Shown here: in pieces, positions 1 to 12,048 of the stretch
Position numbering within the stretch: position 1 is the stretch's first letter
Layout: each line of letters begins with the position of its first letter
Assembly: GCA_023333565.1 (NCBI GenBank)
Contig: JAJKFH010003627.1
Location: 8,351,501 to 8,415,500, forward strand
Direction: 5' to 3'
DNA length: 64,000 bases
Source of the DNA: Puffinus mauretanicus
Taxonomy: Eukaryota > Chordata > Aves > Procellariiformes > Procellariidae
Notes under the pieces: model-generated
Told to the model about the DNA's origin: nothing
Seen by the model: only the letters and a program-made list of their open reading frames with translations
Database searches by the model: none
Program-made: the position numbers and the translations under genes

Positions 1-554
1 CAAGAGGGCACATCCACGATCTACTCGCTGTGGACCTACCACAAAGAAGGGAGCCTGAGAGAGAACGTTTATACAAGAGCAAAAACATGAAGGGAGGGCT
101 CCTCGCAGAGGAAGCTTGGTCCTGTACTTCTCTCTGGACTTTGTGGATAACTCTTCAACAACTTGGCAGTCACAGTTGAGGATGCTGGGTACCAGGGAGC
201 AAGTCTATGAGACCTGGCAGACAGCACATGATAGTTTTCGGTCTTTGTGCCCAATGCATGTTTTTCTACTGTTCATAGCATTTTCCCCTCAGCACTAAAA
301 ATAAGAACCAACTTTCTTCCTTTGAGCAAATCCTTGCTTTGTTCAGGTAAAAGGTCAGCAGAAGGACATAAAAATACCATGTAAAAGGAAAAAGGACCTA
401 TTTGTAGCTTTGAACTGTTACTCAGCAATCACCTCCTGAAAAATCTCCCCGGGAATTGGCTGCGTGTCGTGTGTCTCCCCCCCCTGCAAAAAAACTTTAA
501 ACCAAACGCTGGTTATTTGTCAAACATTAGCATGCATGTGATCTTTGTTTCTCC

Positions 555-770
555 AAATTAAATCGAGCAATTCCTACCCGCTGTCCCAGTGGGCAATCAC
601 AAGCAATTCCGTTAATTAAATTATCTCTGATTCTGCAGCTCTGGAATCTCTCAATTGACTAAGTCTGTGCTTTATCATCAACAAAATACTGGACCAAAAG
701 GGAAACAAAAAAATGCTGATGTCAAAGTGATTGGCTTCAGTTAACCCTTCCCAGCTGGATATTAAGGGCT
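555..770. promoter_or_regulatory. AT-rich segment with homeodomain-type sites
   Basis: It has CCGTTAATTAAATTATCTCTG, TCAATTGAC and a TGATGTCAAAGTGATTGGC stretch with a TGACGT-like and a CCAAT-inverse core. Motif-only suggestion of a regulatory element. Confidence 0.2.
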
Positions 771-2529
771 GCTCAAGAAACTGTTAGACTGGAACAGGCC
801 CAAGAGCAAGAGCCTCGTACCAGAGATACCAGGAGCAGCTGTTCGCTTACGTTTCCTTTCCATTGTACAGAAAAAAAATACATCACTGCATCCAGCATCC
901 TGTCTACTTGAGAGCCACAGAAAGATGCAAACTATTAGCTGCCGAAGAGGCAGAAAAACACCTCAAAGATCAGTCAACCCCTGCAAATACCCACTCCTCC
1001 CTTACTCAGATCTTACTTGATGCACCCCACTGTTGAGGAGTCCTCATAAAACATTCCCCTTTGGTTTATTTCAACTGGATATAAATTTTCCTTTCTTCAT
1101 AAACAGCCACACTGTACACAGCATTCCATAAATTTTTACAATTCCACTGTTTGTATGTACCTTGTAAAAAACGCTTAGCACTGATTAAATGCACCACCAA
1201 TAAAATTTCACGGGCTACTTTTGACACTTGATATTCTGACCTTCCTCTCTCTTCCTCATACATTTACTTTTGTTTTTGTATGCCTGTAAACAGAGTGGCA
1301 GAGGGGAAAATGTACAGTACCACTGACAAACCCAAGTGTGATGTCTTTATTTTTAAACAAAGCCTTTATCTTCCCTTGTCCGAGGTGGAGAACCTGATCC
1401 CAGCAGAACATACATGCCATTTCCCTGCACCGGGGGCAGAGGTCAGGTCGCTAGCAGCTTACATATCATAAATATTAGAAACAGACTGGTCGATGCTTCG
1501 AAGGCAGAGTCAAGCTAAAGTAAGATTCCAAGAGCAGAGAAATTGCTCCTGGCCATATCCAACCACGGTCGCAGATGACAATTAACATAACCACAACTAC
1601 GCTGCAGAAGAGAAAGCCTACTGCAGTCCTCGCTTTGTGGGGCACAAATCTTAAAGACTTGATAAAATGATCCAAAAAATGACCCCAACATCAGTACACA
1701 ACCATTTAATTGCAAGCCTTCTCTCATAGCCAATTTACGTTTGGGTGAGGGGGCAACTTTTTCAGAGAAGAGACCATGTTTATCAGCCTGTAACACGCTG
1801 CGCATAGCTGCTGTGACACCGGTAACACTGCGGAATGGCAGAGCACGATGATGCTGCCTTGGCTCTCACTCATACGTTGTCTTCAACACAACTCCCTTGC
1901 TATCTGGGTTTCAAACACTAACTAAAAACAACCCTAAGTTTTCTGGGACAACCTGGTGAAAGAATCCACCCCCTCTTTCAATTTAGCAAGCATCACCTGC
2001 AGCAAATACGAGAGCTAATAATATGGGGAGTTTATTTTGGCAGATGCAGGTGAGCACTACTGAAGTCAGTGCAAGATAGACAGACGCAAAGGCCTTTTGC
2101 ACTTACTGGAGTGCAAGAACGTAACATAAAGCTGAAAAAAAAAGTTTGCTACTAAGAAGCAGAACACTTAAATTGATAAATAGGTTTTTAAAAGAAAAGT
2201 CACAGGCAGCTTTAAAGGGAAACGGACACAGCTCAAGAATTGTCAGTATGTTAAGTCTCTGAAAGAACTCCAGCGTGAGGCACTGGTGGCAGATTGACTG
2301 CGAATCACCCCAGAACATGCGGGCTACCGGATTGGCACGATGCACTGTGATTTTATGTCACTAGATGAGCTGGCTACGGCAGAAGGGGCCAGATCCCTAG
2401 CAGTAGAAAACTGCCCAGCAAAGCTGTTTGCAGTAGAGCCGTGTCAAAACACACCAAGTGAAGTTTAGACCCGTGGTCTGTGAGAATGTCAGTGCTAAAA
2501 GCAAATCTTCTGGCAAGACATCAATGTTT

Positions 2530-3055
2530 TAGGAGCTGGCTTCCCCTTTATTTAGCTAAAAAAAACTCATTTATTGGGTTTATTTGTTTTTAGACTAACC
2601 TCCTTTAAAAAGGTTGACTTATAATCCTGTAAAACATTGTCACATGTATTGAAGAAATTGGCAAGGATGCTAATTTATTGTCCTCTAGGAAAAAAAAAAG
2701 CCCTCTTTCCTTGATTAATGTATGTTTTTGTATTGTAAGATATTAAAGAATGTTGCTTCACCTGTAATTATAGAGAATAGTTTATTTTGGCAAAGTGCCC
2801 TGGCTTCTGGTTGCCAAGTTATGAATAATGCAATGTTCCCCATTCTAATTTCCGTGTTCTAAGTTGTGAATTTGGAGCGGGGTGCATGCAAGGGCACACA
2901 CACACGATGCCGAGGCGCTTTCAGTCATGAGCGCCTCTATTTTATACTTGCTTGCACAACTTGTTAATACCAGCATCTGCTTGCCAAATTCAGAGTTTGC
3001 TTCTGACTAATTTCATCTTGATGCAAACCAAAATGTTGTCTCTTTTTTTCCCCAC
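2530..3055. promoter_or_regulatory. AT-rich intronic segment, candidate conserved element
   Basis: The block includes TTGATTAATGTATG, CACCTGTAATTATAGAG, TATGAATAATGCAATG (POU/C/EBP-like) and GACTAATTTCATC. It has no recognisable repeat and no credible reading frame. It ends at a strong plus-strand splice-acceptor-like sequence at 3,040-3,057. Confidence 0.25.
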
Positions 3056-5535
3056 AGAGGAATTATTTCTCTTACACTTGCATGCACCGTCGCAATACCA
3101 CTGAGGGGAGCTTACTGCTACAAGAAGGCATTTTAAGCTGCATTTAGTAGGGACTTGGGTAAAGATCCCCCAAAGAATTTAATGACAGAAGAATTCATTA
3201 TGCTTTCATATCTCCTCCGCCTCTATAACACAGAGCCCAACAATGTCTTTACAGAAGCGGGAAGTAAATTCAGGCGCTGGCTCTTTCTCTCTCTCTTTTT
3301 TTTGGCCCGCGTTTCGCTGGGACACATGTGCCCAGCCCCAATCAAAACAGAGACAGATGGCACCGCTGATCATTCAGAATGGAAGGAGCCTCGGAGTCGG
3401 CATGTTTAGATGCATTTGTAGGGCTACGCAGTATCCGCTGGCCACTGGGACTGATTTAAAAAGGCGGCTAGTGAATGTCTGAGCTTGCGCCAAAATTTTA
3501 AATGTGCCATTTGAGCAATTATGGTTCGACATGAAAGCTGGGAGGAAGAATGCATGGGTCATTCTGATTTCGATTTAGAGACTATGTCCCCTGTTCCAAA
3601 GAGAAAATAAATGCAATCCCATTGCTTTACTGGAGCAGCTTTGGCGATAAAGTAAAAAGCCATGCTACGGAAAAGTATTTTGCTGCAGCAAGGTTTTGTT
3701 GAGGCAGCATGGGTTGAGTTAGAAAATGATTCTCTAAACGAAATTCCTAACTAGAAATAATTGCACATCTAATGTGTTAATGTCTCAGTTCACTTTTCAA
3801 ATGTATCCTTCACCCTGGTGACCCTAACTGTATTCCTAACAGATCAGTGAAGGTGCATCATTGTCTCTGTCTTAATACAGTCCAGGGCCACAACAGGCAG
3901 GCAGTGGAAATGGAAAATGCAGCTCCTCTCCCTGCTGAGGCACACGGTTTAAAGGTTGCAGCCTACTGAAACCTGCCTCGATCCACAAGTAAACATGTTT
4001 GGATTATGACCAAGCTCCACATATAGCTAGGCAGGTATATTTTTTTACTGGAAGACTTATGGCAGCTGTAACCCGTCATCTTACTGTGGCCTGGAGATGG
4101 TCTGGGATTATTGGTAGCTTTGGTTGGACGATCAGGGCACAAAATTATAAAATATCCCTGAAGTGAAAGAGGAATAGCAAATTCCTAGGGCTGAAAGGTG
4201 TTCAGTAGGTTGGACGTGCAGCTGAGTCTTGCGGCCAGCCTCTGTGCACAATGAAATGCCTTCTACTCCCATGGCCTGCATCCAAACGGCCGAAATAAAC
4301 AGGAAATATCTATGTTACTACAGCAGCACTTGAATTCATCTGCAGCCTTTTAAGGGCTTTACCGTGGAGGTGATACGCTTTCCAGAACTTCCATTCATGA
4401 CCGCTGATTGGAGGTACACAAGGACAGCGCGATAACACATCCTCCAGACAGCTTCCTACAACTGCTGCTGCCGCCCTAGAACTTTTACACTGTTGCTGTT
4501 TCCTTTACAGGGAAAGAAAGGATCAGAATTAGCATCATTTAAGGTAATCATGCCTTCAAAAAGAAACATGAGGCTATTAAAGGAGGCCACGGCACATTAG
4601 TATCACATAACCAACTGTGGTCCCAGAGCTGGAAAAGGAAACAAGCAATGCGGAGGAAGGACAGGTCACGAGCCGGCTATCTGAGGGAAAAGCAGGAACG
4701 CTTATGCAACTGAGTGGGAAACAGCAGCTTTTTGGGGACAGAAACCGTCAGAAAGGAACAAAGGAGAAGACAATGGAGAAACAGAATGCCTGCAGTGGAG
4801 GGGAGCGAGTAAGGTTAGGACAAGCATTGACACTGAAGTGAGGGCAAAAAATCAACATGGATATTAAACTACGTTAATTACATTACTTGCTATTACACTG
4901 CTTCTGAAAAGGCAGTGCTGGGTTCTGTATCACAGAGGCGGAGGAGATACGAAAGCACAATGAATTCTTCTGTCATCAAATTCTTTGGGAAATCTTTACC
5001 AAGCTCCAACTAAATGCGACTTAAAACTCTTTCTTGCAGCAGTAAGCTCCTCTCAGGGGTATTGCAACTATGCATGCAAGTATAAGAGAAATAATTACAG
5101 ACTCTACAGTTGTCCCAGACATGGTTTAGTGAGAAGTAATACAAACCGGTGGTTTTTTGGTACTACTTCATATTTATACTTACTAACTATAGTCTAAGAA
5201 ATACATAAACTACCAAGAGCTGTAATTACAATCATCCTGTTGTCATACAGCAGCTGGCACAGCACAAACACTTACTGAGTCCTGCCACAATAGTCAGTAA
5301 GTGCCAAAGAAAGCAGTAGCCCTATTAACGCCAGCACGCAGGCAGCCGGCGCAGCCAGGGCTGCCCTTCAACAGATGCATGAGAGCGACAGCAAACTGGC
5401 AGCCGATGGGGCACAACATGATCCCTTTTCTGCTCTTCAAAGGAACATTTCCATCCAAACAGGGGATGCAGCCTACGTAAAAAATAATTGTTACTTTTCT
5501 CTTGAGAGCATCTGGGCACCATACAAACATTTCCT

Positions 5536-5551
5536 AAAAAAAAAAAAAAAA
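5536..5551. repeat. Poly-A run (16 A)
   Basis: Sixteen A in a row. Similar runs of 15-16 occur at 19,835-19,849 (T), 19,992-20,007 (A), 51,018-51,033 (T) and 61,817-61,832 (A). None is flanked by a recognisable retrocopy or target-site duplication. Confidence 0.9.
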
Positions 5552-7439
5552 TATCAGTCCCTGCCTCTTAATTCTTGCAGTGTAAGTAAGGGATGTGAAT
5601 AAACAGTCACATCCTCAAAATATTTTCAGAAGGAACACAGCAGGATCTACAATGCTCCATCAGAGACATTGTTAAACACAACAGGCTAATTTTAGGGATG
5701 AGTCCTCTCTCTGACAAGCTGCTCACATATCTAAGGGCAGAATTTGTCTGCTAGAAGGCAGCTGTTTGTGTTTTGTAAGCTAAAGTTTCTCTTACCTATG
5801 GAATAACTCCAATATTTCACAGAGAATCATCATCCATCTAACTGAAGTACCCTCTAACGGACCATCAGCCTCATATCCCCTTTGAAATAGCACAGCTGAG
5901 CACTTGCTGGGCCACGATTTATTTTTTACCTTCTAAGACATCTTGCTAACTCTATAGCTCAATAGTGACAGTCGAATTTCACACTGCGATAGCCCCCCAT
6001 CGATTTTTCACTCCCAGGAAGCAACTCCACAAATTAAAGTTAACAGCATTTCTGAAACTAAGAAAAAAAAGAAAAGAAAAAAAGAAAAGAAGGGGCAAGT
6101 GAAGAGACATGAAGGGCAAGATGCCTAAATCACACCCTCAACATAGGAATAAAATTCCTTCCCAGGGTTCTCACCAGTTATGGGACAGGAATGCTACTGC
6201 CCCCAAAGCTGGCAGCCACCTTGGGTTTGCAGATACTTCTGCTCTAAAACATCACAGGTTCAACAGATGGAAGAGTCCCTCCCTATATGAAGATGTCAAA
6301 CATGTATCTATAGAAAAACTGCCCCAGGCACGAGAATTAGACCAAACCTCTGGACATAATTGCACTAAACAGAGATACCACCTTCTCCCCCAGGTCTGAG
6401 CTTGTACAGTCAGCCTGCCTCGCTGAGCTTCGTTAACCGCCAGTCTATGAGGAACCATGACACTGATACAATTTCAGTTGGCGCAGTGTAATAACGTTTG
6501 AGACCATCATTGGCACATGCAACTTCTACTGAACAGTTAAAAGAGGAAGCAGAATAAAGAAACACAGCCCACACTCCGCTCTCCACTGCCACAACCTAAA
6601 GGATGAAGTAATGCCAAAGTCTTACTTCATAAAGAAACGGAGCATCTACATACGCACCCTTCCAACACTGACCACCAGTATACATTACAAGCACATATTA
6701 CATACTCCTGAATTACTGAAAGGAAGGACTAAAACCTAATAAAGATAAAAATTTGGACACAAGCAGCACAGCCCAGCAGTGCTTTCTCAGCCTGGCTTTG
6801 ACAATCCCAGGCTTCAGTTCAGCTTCCTGGATCCTGTCTCAAGTTTACACGGGCTGATCTAGGACGGGACCCACCAGCAGCACCACGCTCTCTGTTAGCA
6901 GAACGCAAAGGGTTAGTTCATTTATGACTCAAGCTAATTTTTTAATTCTATCTTTGCTATATGACACTCTTGTCTCCCACCAAAGCCTATTAATGATGTG
7001 ACACTATGGAGAAGGGCTGGGGAGCGCTTATCCTCTGGTGTGAATTCACAACAGCTGTTTCCCTCTGACACACCAGCTTAAGCATGGCTCCTTCGCTTTC
7101 AGGCCTCTGCTAATCCTCTGGCTTCACACTCACTCTGCTCCCGTCTCGACCCGTCTGCCTGGGAGCAGGGTCCCCCCAACAGACACCGCTACCTCCCCAA
7201 CTGCTCTCACATGCTTGACTCTTTGCACAATGACCCCAACCTAAACTTTGTTTAAATTTTAACTGATGCTCCTTCCTGTGCTGCGGCATCAGAGCCCCTC
7301 TGGAGCTGATGCTTTCGGAACAGCTGGATTGGAAAGAGGTGAGGTGGGGGGGAAAGGGAGGAAAGAGGAGACAGGAAAAATAAACCAAATACAATTGCTT
7401 TTTGTCTCTAAACCCCTCTTTTTAACCCAACGAGCGTCT

Positions 7440-7880
7440 CATCCAATGAAGCATGATGAGCATGAAGTGTTATATAAAGAAGATAATTATAAAGGGATTT
7501 AATGCTTGGCAGGCTCGTATCGCAAGGTTTATAGCGGAGGTAGCATACTCACCTAAACAGCCTTGTGTCCGGGTTTGCTATTATGCGGGCAGTGCGGCTG
7601 GGGCCAAGCGGAATCAGAAACAAGATTTGTTTTACGAAAAAAAAGAGCACAGCCCCCTTTCCACAGAGGATGGCAGCTCCAGTCCCACCTCCTTCCACTT
7701 CTGTCCCATCCCTGATTAATGATGTTGTCTGCCTGATTTATGACCCACCTCAACAGATTAGAGTTTCCCTCTTCAACCTCCCCCCCCCTTCCAGCCCCCC
7801 AGAAGGCACAGCCACACTCCGCTGGAAATATTAGAGAATTATTAAATAAACATTCATACGTCATGTCTCTTCCCATACTG
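7440..7880. promoter_or_regulatory. AT-rich intronic segment, candidate conserved element
   Basis: It contains AGATAATTATAAAGGG, CCTGATTAATGATG, GCCTGATTTATGACC and a CRE-like ATACGTCATG at 7,857-7,866. The overlapping minus-strand 161-residue open frame looks like chance: no domain, low-complexity composition and no start context. Confidence 0.25.
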
Positions 7881-8417
7881 AGCTCATCGTAGTCAACGCT
7901 CAGCGGCCGGGTCCTGTTTGCTTTGGGGCTGACACCAAACAGCTGGAGTGATTCATGGAGAGGCTGGCTACAATGCTCTGTGCCATATATCATGCTCGCA
8001 GCGCTCCCTGCCCCGGCGGAGATAAACTGATCAACCACAACGGGCTGGAATGAATTTATGACAACACAAAATTGAGGAAAACAAATGGGAGGTGACCCAG
8101 TGGGCCACTAACCCAGACTCTCTCGCTGGCCTGCAATCTAGTCTGGTGGCAGAAAGCAAAATTGAACATTGGCACTCTGAATTAAGATGCTGGCTTTTAA
8201 CCCCGGGGAACCTCGGTTTCAAAATGGCACCAGACCCTCGCAGGCAGCATCTCAGGAGGGAGAAGGAAGGAAGGTTTTTTGCAGGGAAGGTGCTTTTTGC
8301 AGTTCTCTGTGCGCGACAGCGCTTCGGTTGAGAGTACGACGTTGGTGGAGGAGTCGGGAGGATGCCTAGGCAATTAGGGACCGGCTGCTCTCTCTGAGCA
8401 AAGCTGCATCTTGAGTA

Positions 8418-8532
8418 GAGGTAAAGGAGCGTCGCACTGGTCGAGTTCTGCCCGTCTGCTGAAGTCAGTCACCAGTGCCTGGGGTCTTCAGCAGACGGGC
8501 AGAGCTCAGCTGGTGCGCCGCTCCTTTACCTC
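8418..8532 (+). repeat. Long inverted repeat forming a 47-bp-arm hairpin
   Basis: Left arm 8,418-8,464 and right arm 8,486-8,532 are reverse complements at 41 of 47 positions around a 21-nt loop. Both ends are perfect: GAGGTAAAGGAGC at the base and TCTGCCCGTCTGCTGAAG next to the loop. If transcribed as plus-strand RNA, four of the six differences become G-U pairs, leaving only two true mismatches (U-C and C-A). It lies in an RNF220 intron, antisense to the gene in that reading, and directly abuts the 125-bp tandem array. It could be a hairpin RNA precursor, a small foldback element, or a local inverted duplication. I recognise no known microRNA. Confidence 0.85.
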
Positions 8533-8609
8533 TTCCCATGAGCCTTCAGCACCCCAGGGTGTCTCCCAGACACCTCACATTGCTGAGATTAGAAACACTC
8601 AGCAGGGCT

Positions 8610-8990
8610 GAGACACCTCGCAGCGCTGGGAAGGAGAGGGACCAGCACCATGTCTCTCATTACCTGTGGCTGCCATCTGAAGTTCAACGCAACGCAGATG
8701 AGGTCAATGGTAAGAAATCTGCCCGAGGTATCAATAACCTGGCATGGCTGGGAAGGAGAGGTGGGACCAGTACCACCTCTCTCATTACCTGTAGCTGCCA
8801 ACTGAAGTTCAACACAACACAAATGAGGTCAACAGTGATAAACCTGCCTGAGCTATCGACGGCCTGGCATAGCTGCAAAGGAGAGCTGGGACCAGCACCA
8901 TGTCTCTCATTACTTGTGGCTGCCATCTGAAGTTCAACACAACACAGATGAGGGCAACCTGCCCAAGCTATTGATGACCTGGCACGACAC
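8610..8990. repeat. Tandem repeat, about three copies of a 125-bp unit
   Basis: The landmark ACCAGYACCAYSTCTCTCATTA begins at 8,641, 8,766 and 8,891, exactly 125 bp apart. Copies 1 and 3 differ at only about three of their first 63 bases, and copy 2 is more diverged. Copy 3 lacks about a dozen bases after GATGAGG, and a partial copy precedes copy 1. The period is not a multiple of three, so the 115-151-residue open frames crossing it are by-products and not a repeat protein. It starts about 80 bp after the long hairpin. Confidence 0.9.
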
Positions 8991-10012
8991 AAAGAGCGGG
9001 GCAACAAACACAGACTTGCCCTAAACCCCATCTAGTCGTTCTACATGCAAGAGACTCTTCCAAGAAAACCTGAATTTAGATTAAATTAACTTGCTCGAGC
9101 AAAGAGCTTCAGCTGCGTGCCAAAAGGAGGACCGCTTGCTGTACTGTATTAATGGATTAAAAAACAAACAAACAAACCCACACTGCTCTCCTTGCCTAGA
9201 CTTATTTTTGGAAGAGGGGAGGGGGAAGGAACGTCATTCTTATGAGAAGGATCAATACACGGATCGCTGCTAACTCTATTAGCCGTTGCTCTAAACGGAG
9301 AGCACGGCTGACATAGGTGGTAAGCCATGTGCTTCTGGACACTTCTAAAAATGCTAATCAGATGCTACACAGGGTTTAACATGCCAATCAATAACGCTCA
9401 GATTTAAAGGCAAAAATTAAAGTTACAAACAATGGAGTAAAGTGATGCTGCCAAAAACTTCCTGTAAGCGCCACCCAAAACAAGAAAAATGAAACCAATT
9501 TAGCTCCAGATTAAGAAACAGGAACTAGAGATGAATCAATTTAGCCTGTTGGGCTGGGTCGCCATATATCATGGCTCAGCAGTGGAGTGGGAAGCAGCCA
9601 GACAGTGTGAAACCCTTCCCCCTCCTTTTCTGTAGGCTTCTAGCTCTGATCCCTGTTATCAATTAATTTAACAGAACCCCTCTACACAGACAAGCACATA
9701 GAGCATTCAGACTCCTTAAATGGCAGGACAGAAACTATTTATCACGCACGAATCTCAAAGGAAAGAAGGAGAGGGGGAAAAAAAAAAAGCAGCTAGAATT
9801 CTCCACCTGAAAGACCATCTTGTTTTCTGAACCTCGGTGAAATAAAGCGCCTTAAATAAAAAGCTCTCCCTGCTATTTTCAAAAGCAACGTTATTGGAAA
9901 GACTCAGCAACACACTTAAGGCTTTTCCTGTAATTTCTATTGGGTTTTGCTGACTTTTCACACCTTTTGCAGAACTGAACCTTTAGTGGGGCAAGGTTAT
10001 TGCGGAGCAAGG

Positions 10013-10052
10013 CATGCGTGCATACACGTGCACGCACACACGCACATACACG
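10013..10052. repeat. Imperfect TG/CA-type simple repeat
   Basis: An irregular GTG/CAC dinucleotide-rich run (CATACACGTGCACGCACACA) is followed by a run of C. Ordinary microsatellite. Confidence 0.8.
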
Positions 10053-11969
10053 CTCCCCCCCCTTCACGGCGTTAGCACAAGTGTTGCTTAGAGAGGATTC
10101 TGGGATCCTTTGAAAGGTGCTAGCTAAAGCCTCTTTGATCAGATTATTAAAGCTATGTCAATTTTATCACTTGAGCTTAAGTGTTCTGGAAAATGTCAAA
10201 TCCTTTCAGCTCCTGCAGTTTAAAGATTTTCAATCGGAGTGGATCTGGGAGGGTGGAGGGCTGCTGGGCTGACAGGCAGGGGGCCCAAAGGGAAGCCAAG
10301 CAGTGGCTGAGACAGCGGCTGACAGATTAGGCCAGAAGGGATGAGTCCTTGCCACCAAGACAGCATGCAACGTTGGCTCGCTCTAAGGACAAAGCTGCTT
10401 CTGCACTGACCTGTGAGCTCCCAGACTCAGTGATCCTTGGCCAAAGTCTGCTCACTGAGAAGCACTGGACAGCAGACAGCCCACGTTTGGAACATGCTAA
10501 TAAAAAGCCTTGTAAAAAGGAAAGTGCCGAGACAGCAAAGCAGTGTTAAAGTTTCCTCTGCAGCAGGGAGTTTCCCCAGTTAACCCCTGACTGTGAACAT
10601 ACACTTTGCCAGGCTGGCTGCACGGTCAGAGATGCCGAAATGTGCCAGGGACACAACCTCTCAAGTCAGGACCAGGGGGCAGAAGGAGAACAAACGACAT
10701 TAAAACCCAAAAACTTTCTGTAAAATCAGCTTAACGTTACCACCAGATTTTCTCCCCATCCCAAATTACCAATGGACCTCATCCCCAAAATGCAAGTGTC
10801 GTCTGTTTAAAACCCACAATTACCTCATTGCTTCTACCTCATTCAAGCTGTTTTGTCTCTCACTTGATCTTGGGGCAACATTTTATGTCAGGCAATAATC
10901 AACTTAAAACACTGCCCCATCCCAATTAATGCAGTTCATGGCAGCAGTGAAGAGCCTGTAGTTTTAGGCTGGGATCATCAAATCTGCCTGAGCAGTAAGT
11001 CACCCTAGCAGAGTGTGGAAGGATGCTGAGGTTGTTACTCAAATGCACAGTGCAGATAACATAATTTGTTTCTATCCCGGACCAGGCTGCAGGATATCCA
11101 GCGAGCAGAGACAGGAAAGGAGATGTTCAGGAGCCCCTGCACTATTGTATATTCAAACACTGGGACAAACTTCTGAATCAACTGGAAGAGCTGCAGGTAA
11201 AGAACTCAGGAACTGAGTTAGCAATCACACAAAGGTAAAATCTGGATCTTAAAGGAAAAGAAATTCTCTCAGTGAGGCTTCTGCCAAGTTACAGGGCTGC
11301 TGGGATTCCGTTTTGCTGGAGAGATGGAGGGTGGAACATACAGGTGCCATGGAGAAAACCGAAGAGAAACCATGTGAAGGACTGCCCTCAAAAACCAAGA
11401 TGCAACCATAAGGTAACTTTTCTAGTAAAAGCAGGATCCCTTGATAGATACATTGATAGAAGAAAACTTGCAGGGAGAATCAAAAAAAAAAATCAAAGTA
11501 CAGCTTGACAAGCTAATTGCTTTTGTCAGGTTAAAGCGGGTTTGAATCTTCACCTTCCGTCCGAAGTCCCAGCTCTAGTCTAGGCTGCTATACACTGCAG
11601 AACATATTTAAAAACCCACCATAACTAGAATATGGTGGAAAGCATGGATATATCTATTTACATTTTAAAAGAAGGCAATTTGCAGTGGAGAAGCCCTTTG
11701 GAAGCTGCACTCAATTCCTTGTCACTGGGTACCTGCCCACGCAGATATCTGGCGGAGAACTTCCCACAGGCCCTCTGTGGATGCAGCAGCGGCAAGTCAG
11801 GACGCCCATAGCTCCAAGTCCAGGCTTCATGCTGGAGCACAACTTCCCTTCGCAGTGGTAAAAGCTTCAAATATGTCTACCCTCAGATTAGCACTGCTCT
11901 AAGAACACCAGATGGGACACTATGGTTCCTTAAAACAAGAAAAATGAAAGCTATCCACTCTACACTCAC

Positions 11970-12048
11970 TTTTCAATGTCACTGTTCTTACAGGTCTTCT
12001 GCATGGTCTCCTGTTTACTGCTTTCACCATTACTCGTTGAGGGCATTT
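11970..12048 (-). CDS. RNF220: RNF220 coding exon (last one in the window), 79 bp
   Basis: The acceptor is ...ccctcaacag and the donor is GAAAA|gtgagtg on the minus strand. Two bases complete Glu, then 25 codons read MPSTSNGESSKQETMQKTCK and NSDIE, and the last two bases open a Lys codon. This is the Ser/Thr-rich linker immediately before the coiled coil and RING (ITEDSAV... onward) of RNF220. Those final coding exons were searched for by eye between 1 and 11,969 and not found, so they probably lie beyond the left edge. Confidence 0.95.

Larger units (their letters stand above)
1..11969 (-). other. RNF220: RNF220 intron after the 12.0-kb exon (left part open)
   Basis: No coding exon was recognised here. 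In particular the coiled-coil and RING exons expected next in RNF220 are absent. The stretch holds AT-rich segments near 0.6, 2.5-3.0 and 7.4-7.9 kb, the long hairpin at 8.4 kb, the 125-bp array at 8.6-9.0 kb and a CA-type repeat at 10.0 kb. From 3.2 to 7.4 kb and 9.1 to 11.9 kb I see only ordinary intron with a poly-A run. Confidence 0.8.

Noticed and set aside
7553..8038. 161-residue minus-strand open frame in the gene's orientation
   Set aside because: It does not match the remaining RNF220 C-terminus (coiled coil, RING cysteines) and lacks splice boundaries consistent with phase 2 from the 12.0-kb exon.
8475..9031. 151- and 115-residue frames over the 125-bp repeat, looking like a repeat protein
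   Set aside because: The period of 125 is not divisible by three, so copies are read in different frames. No protein repeat is maintained.
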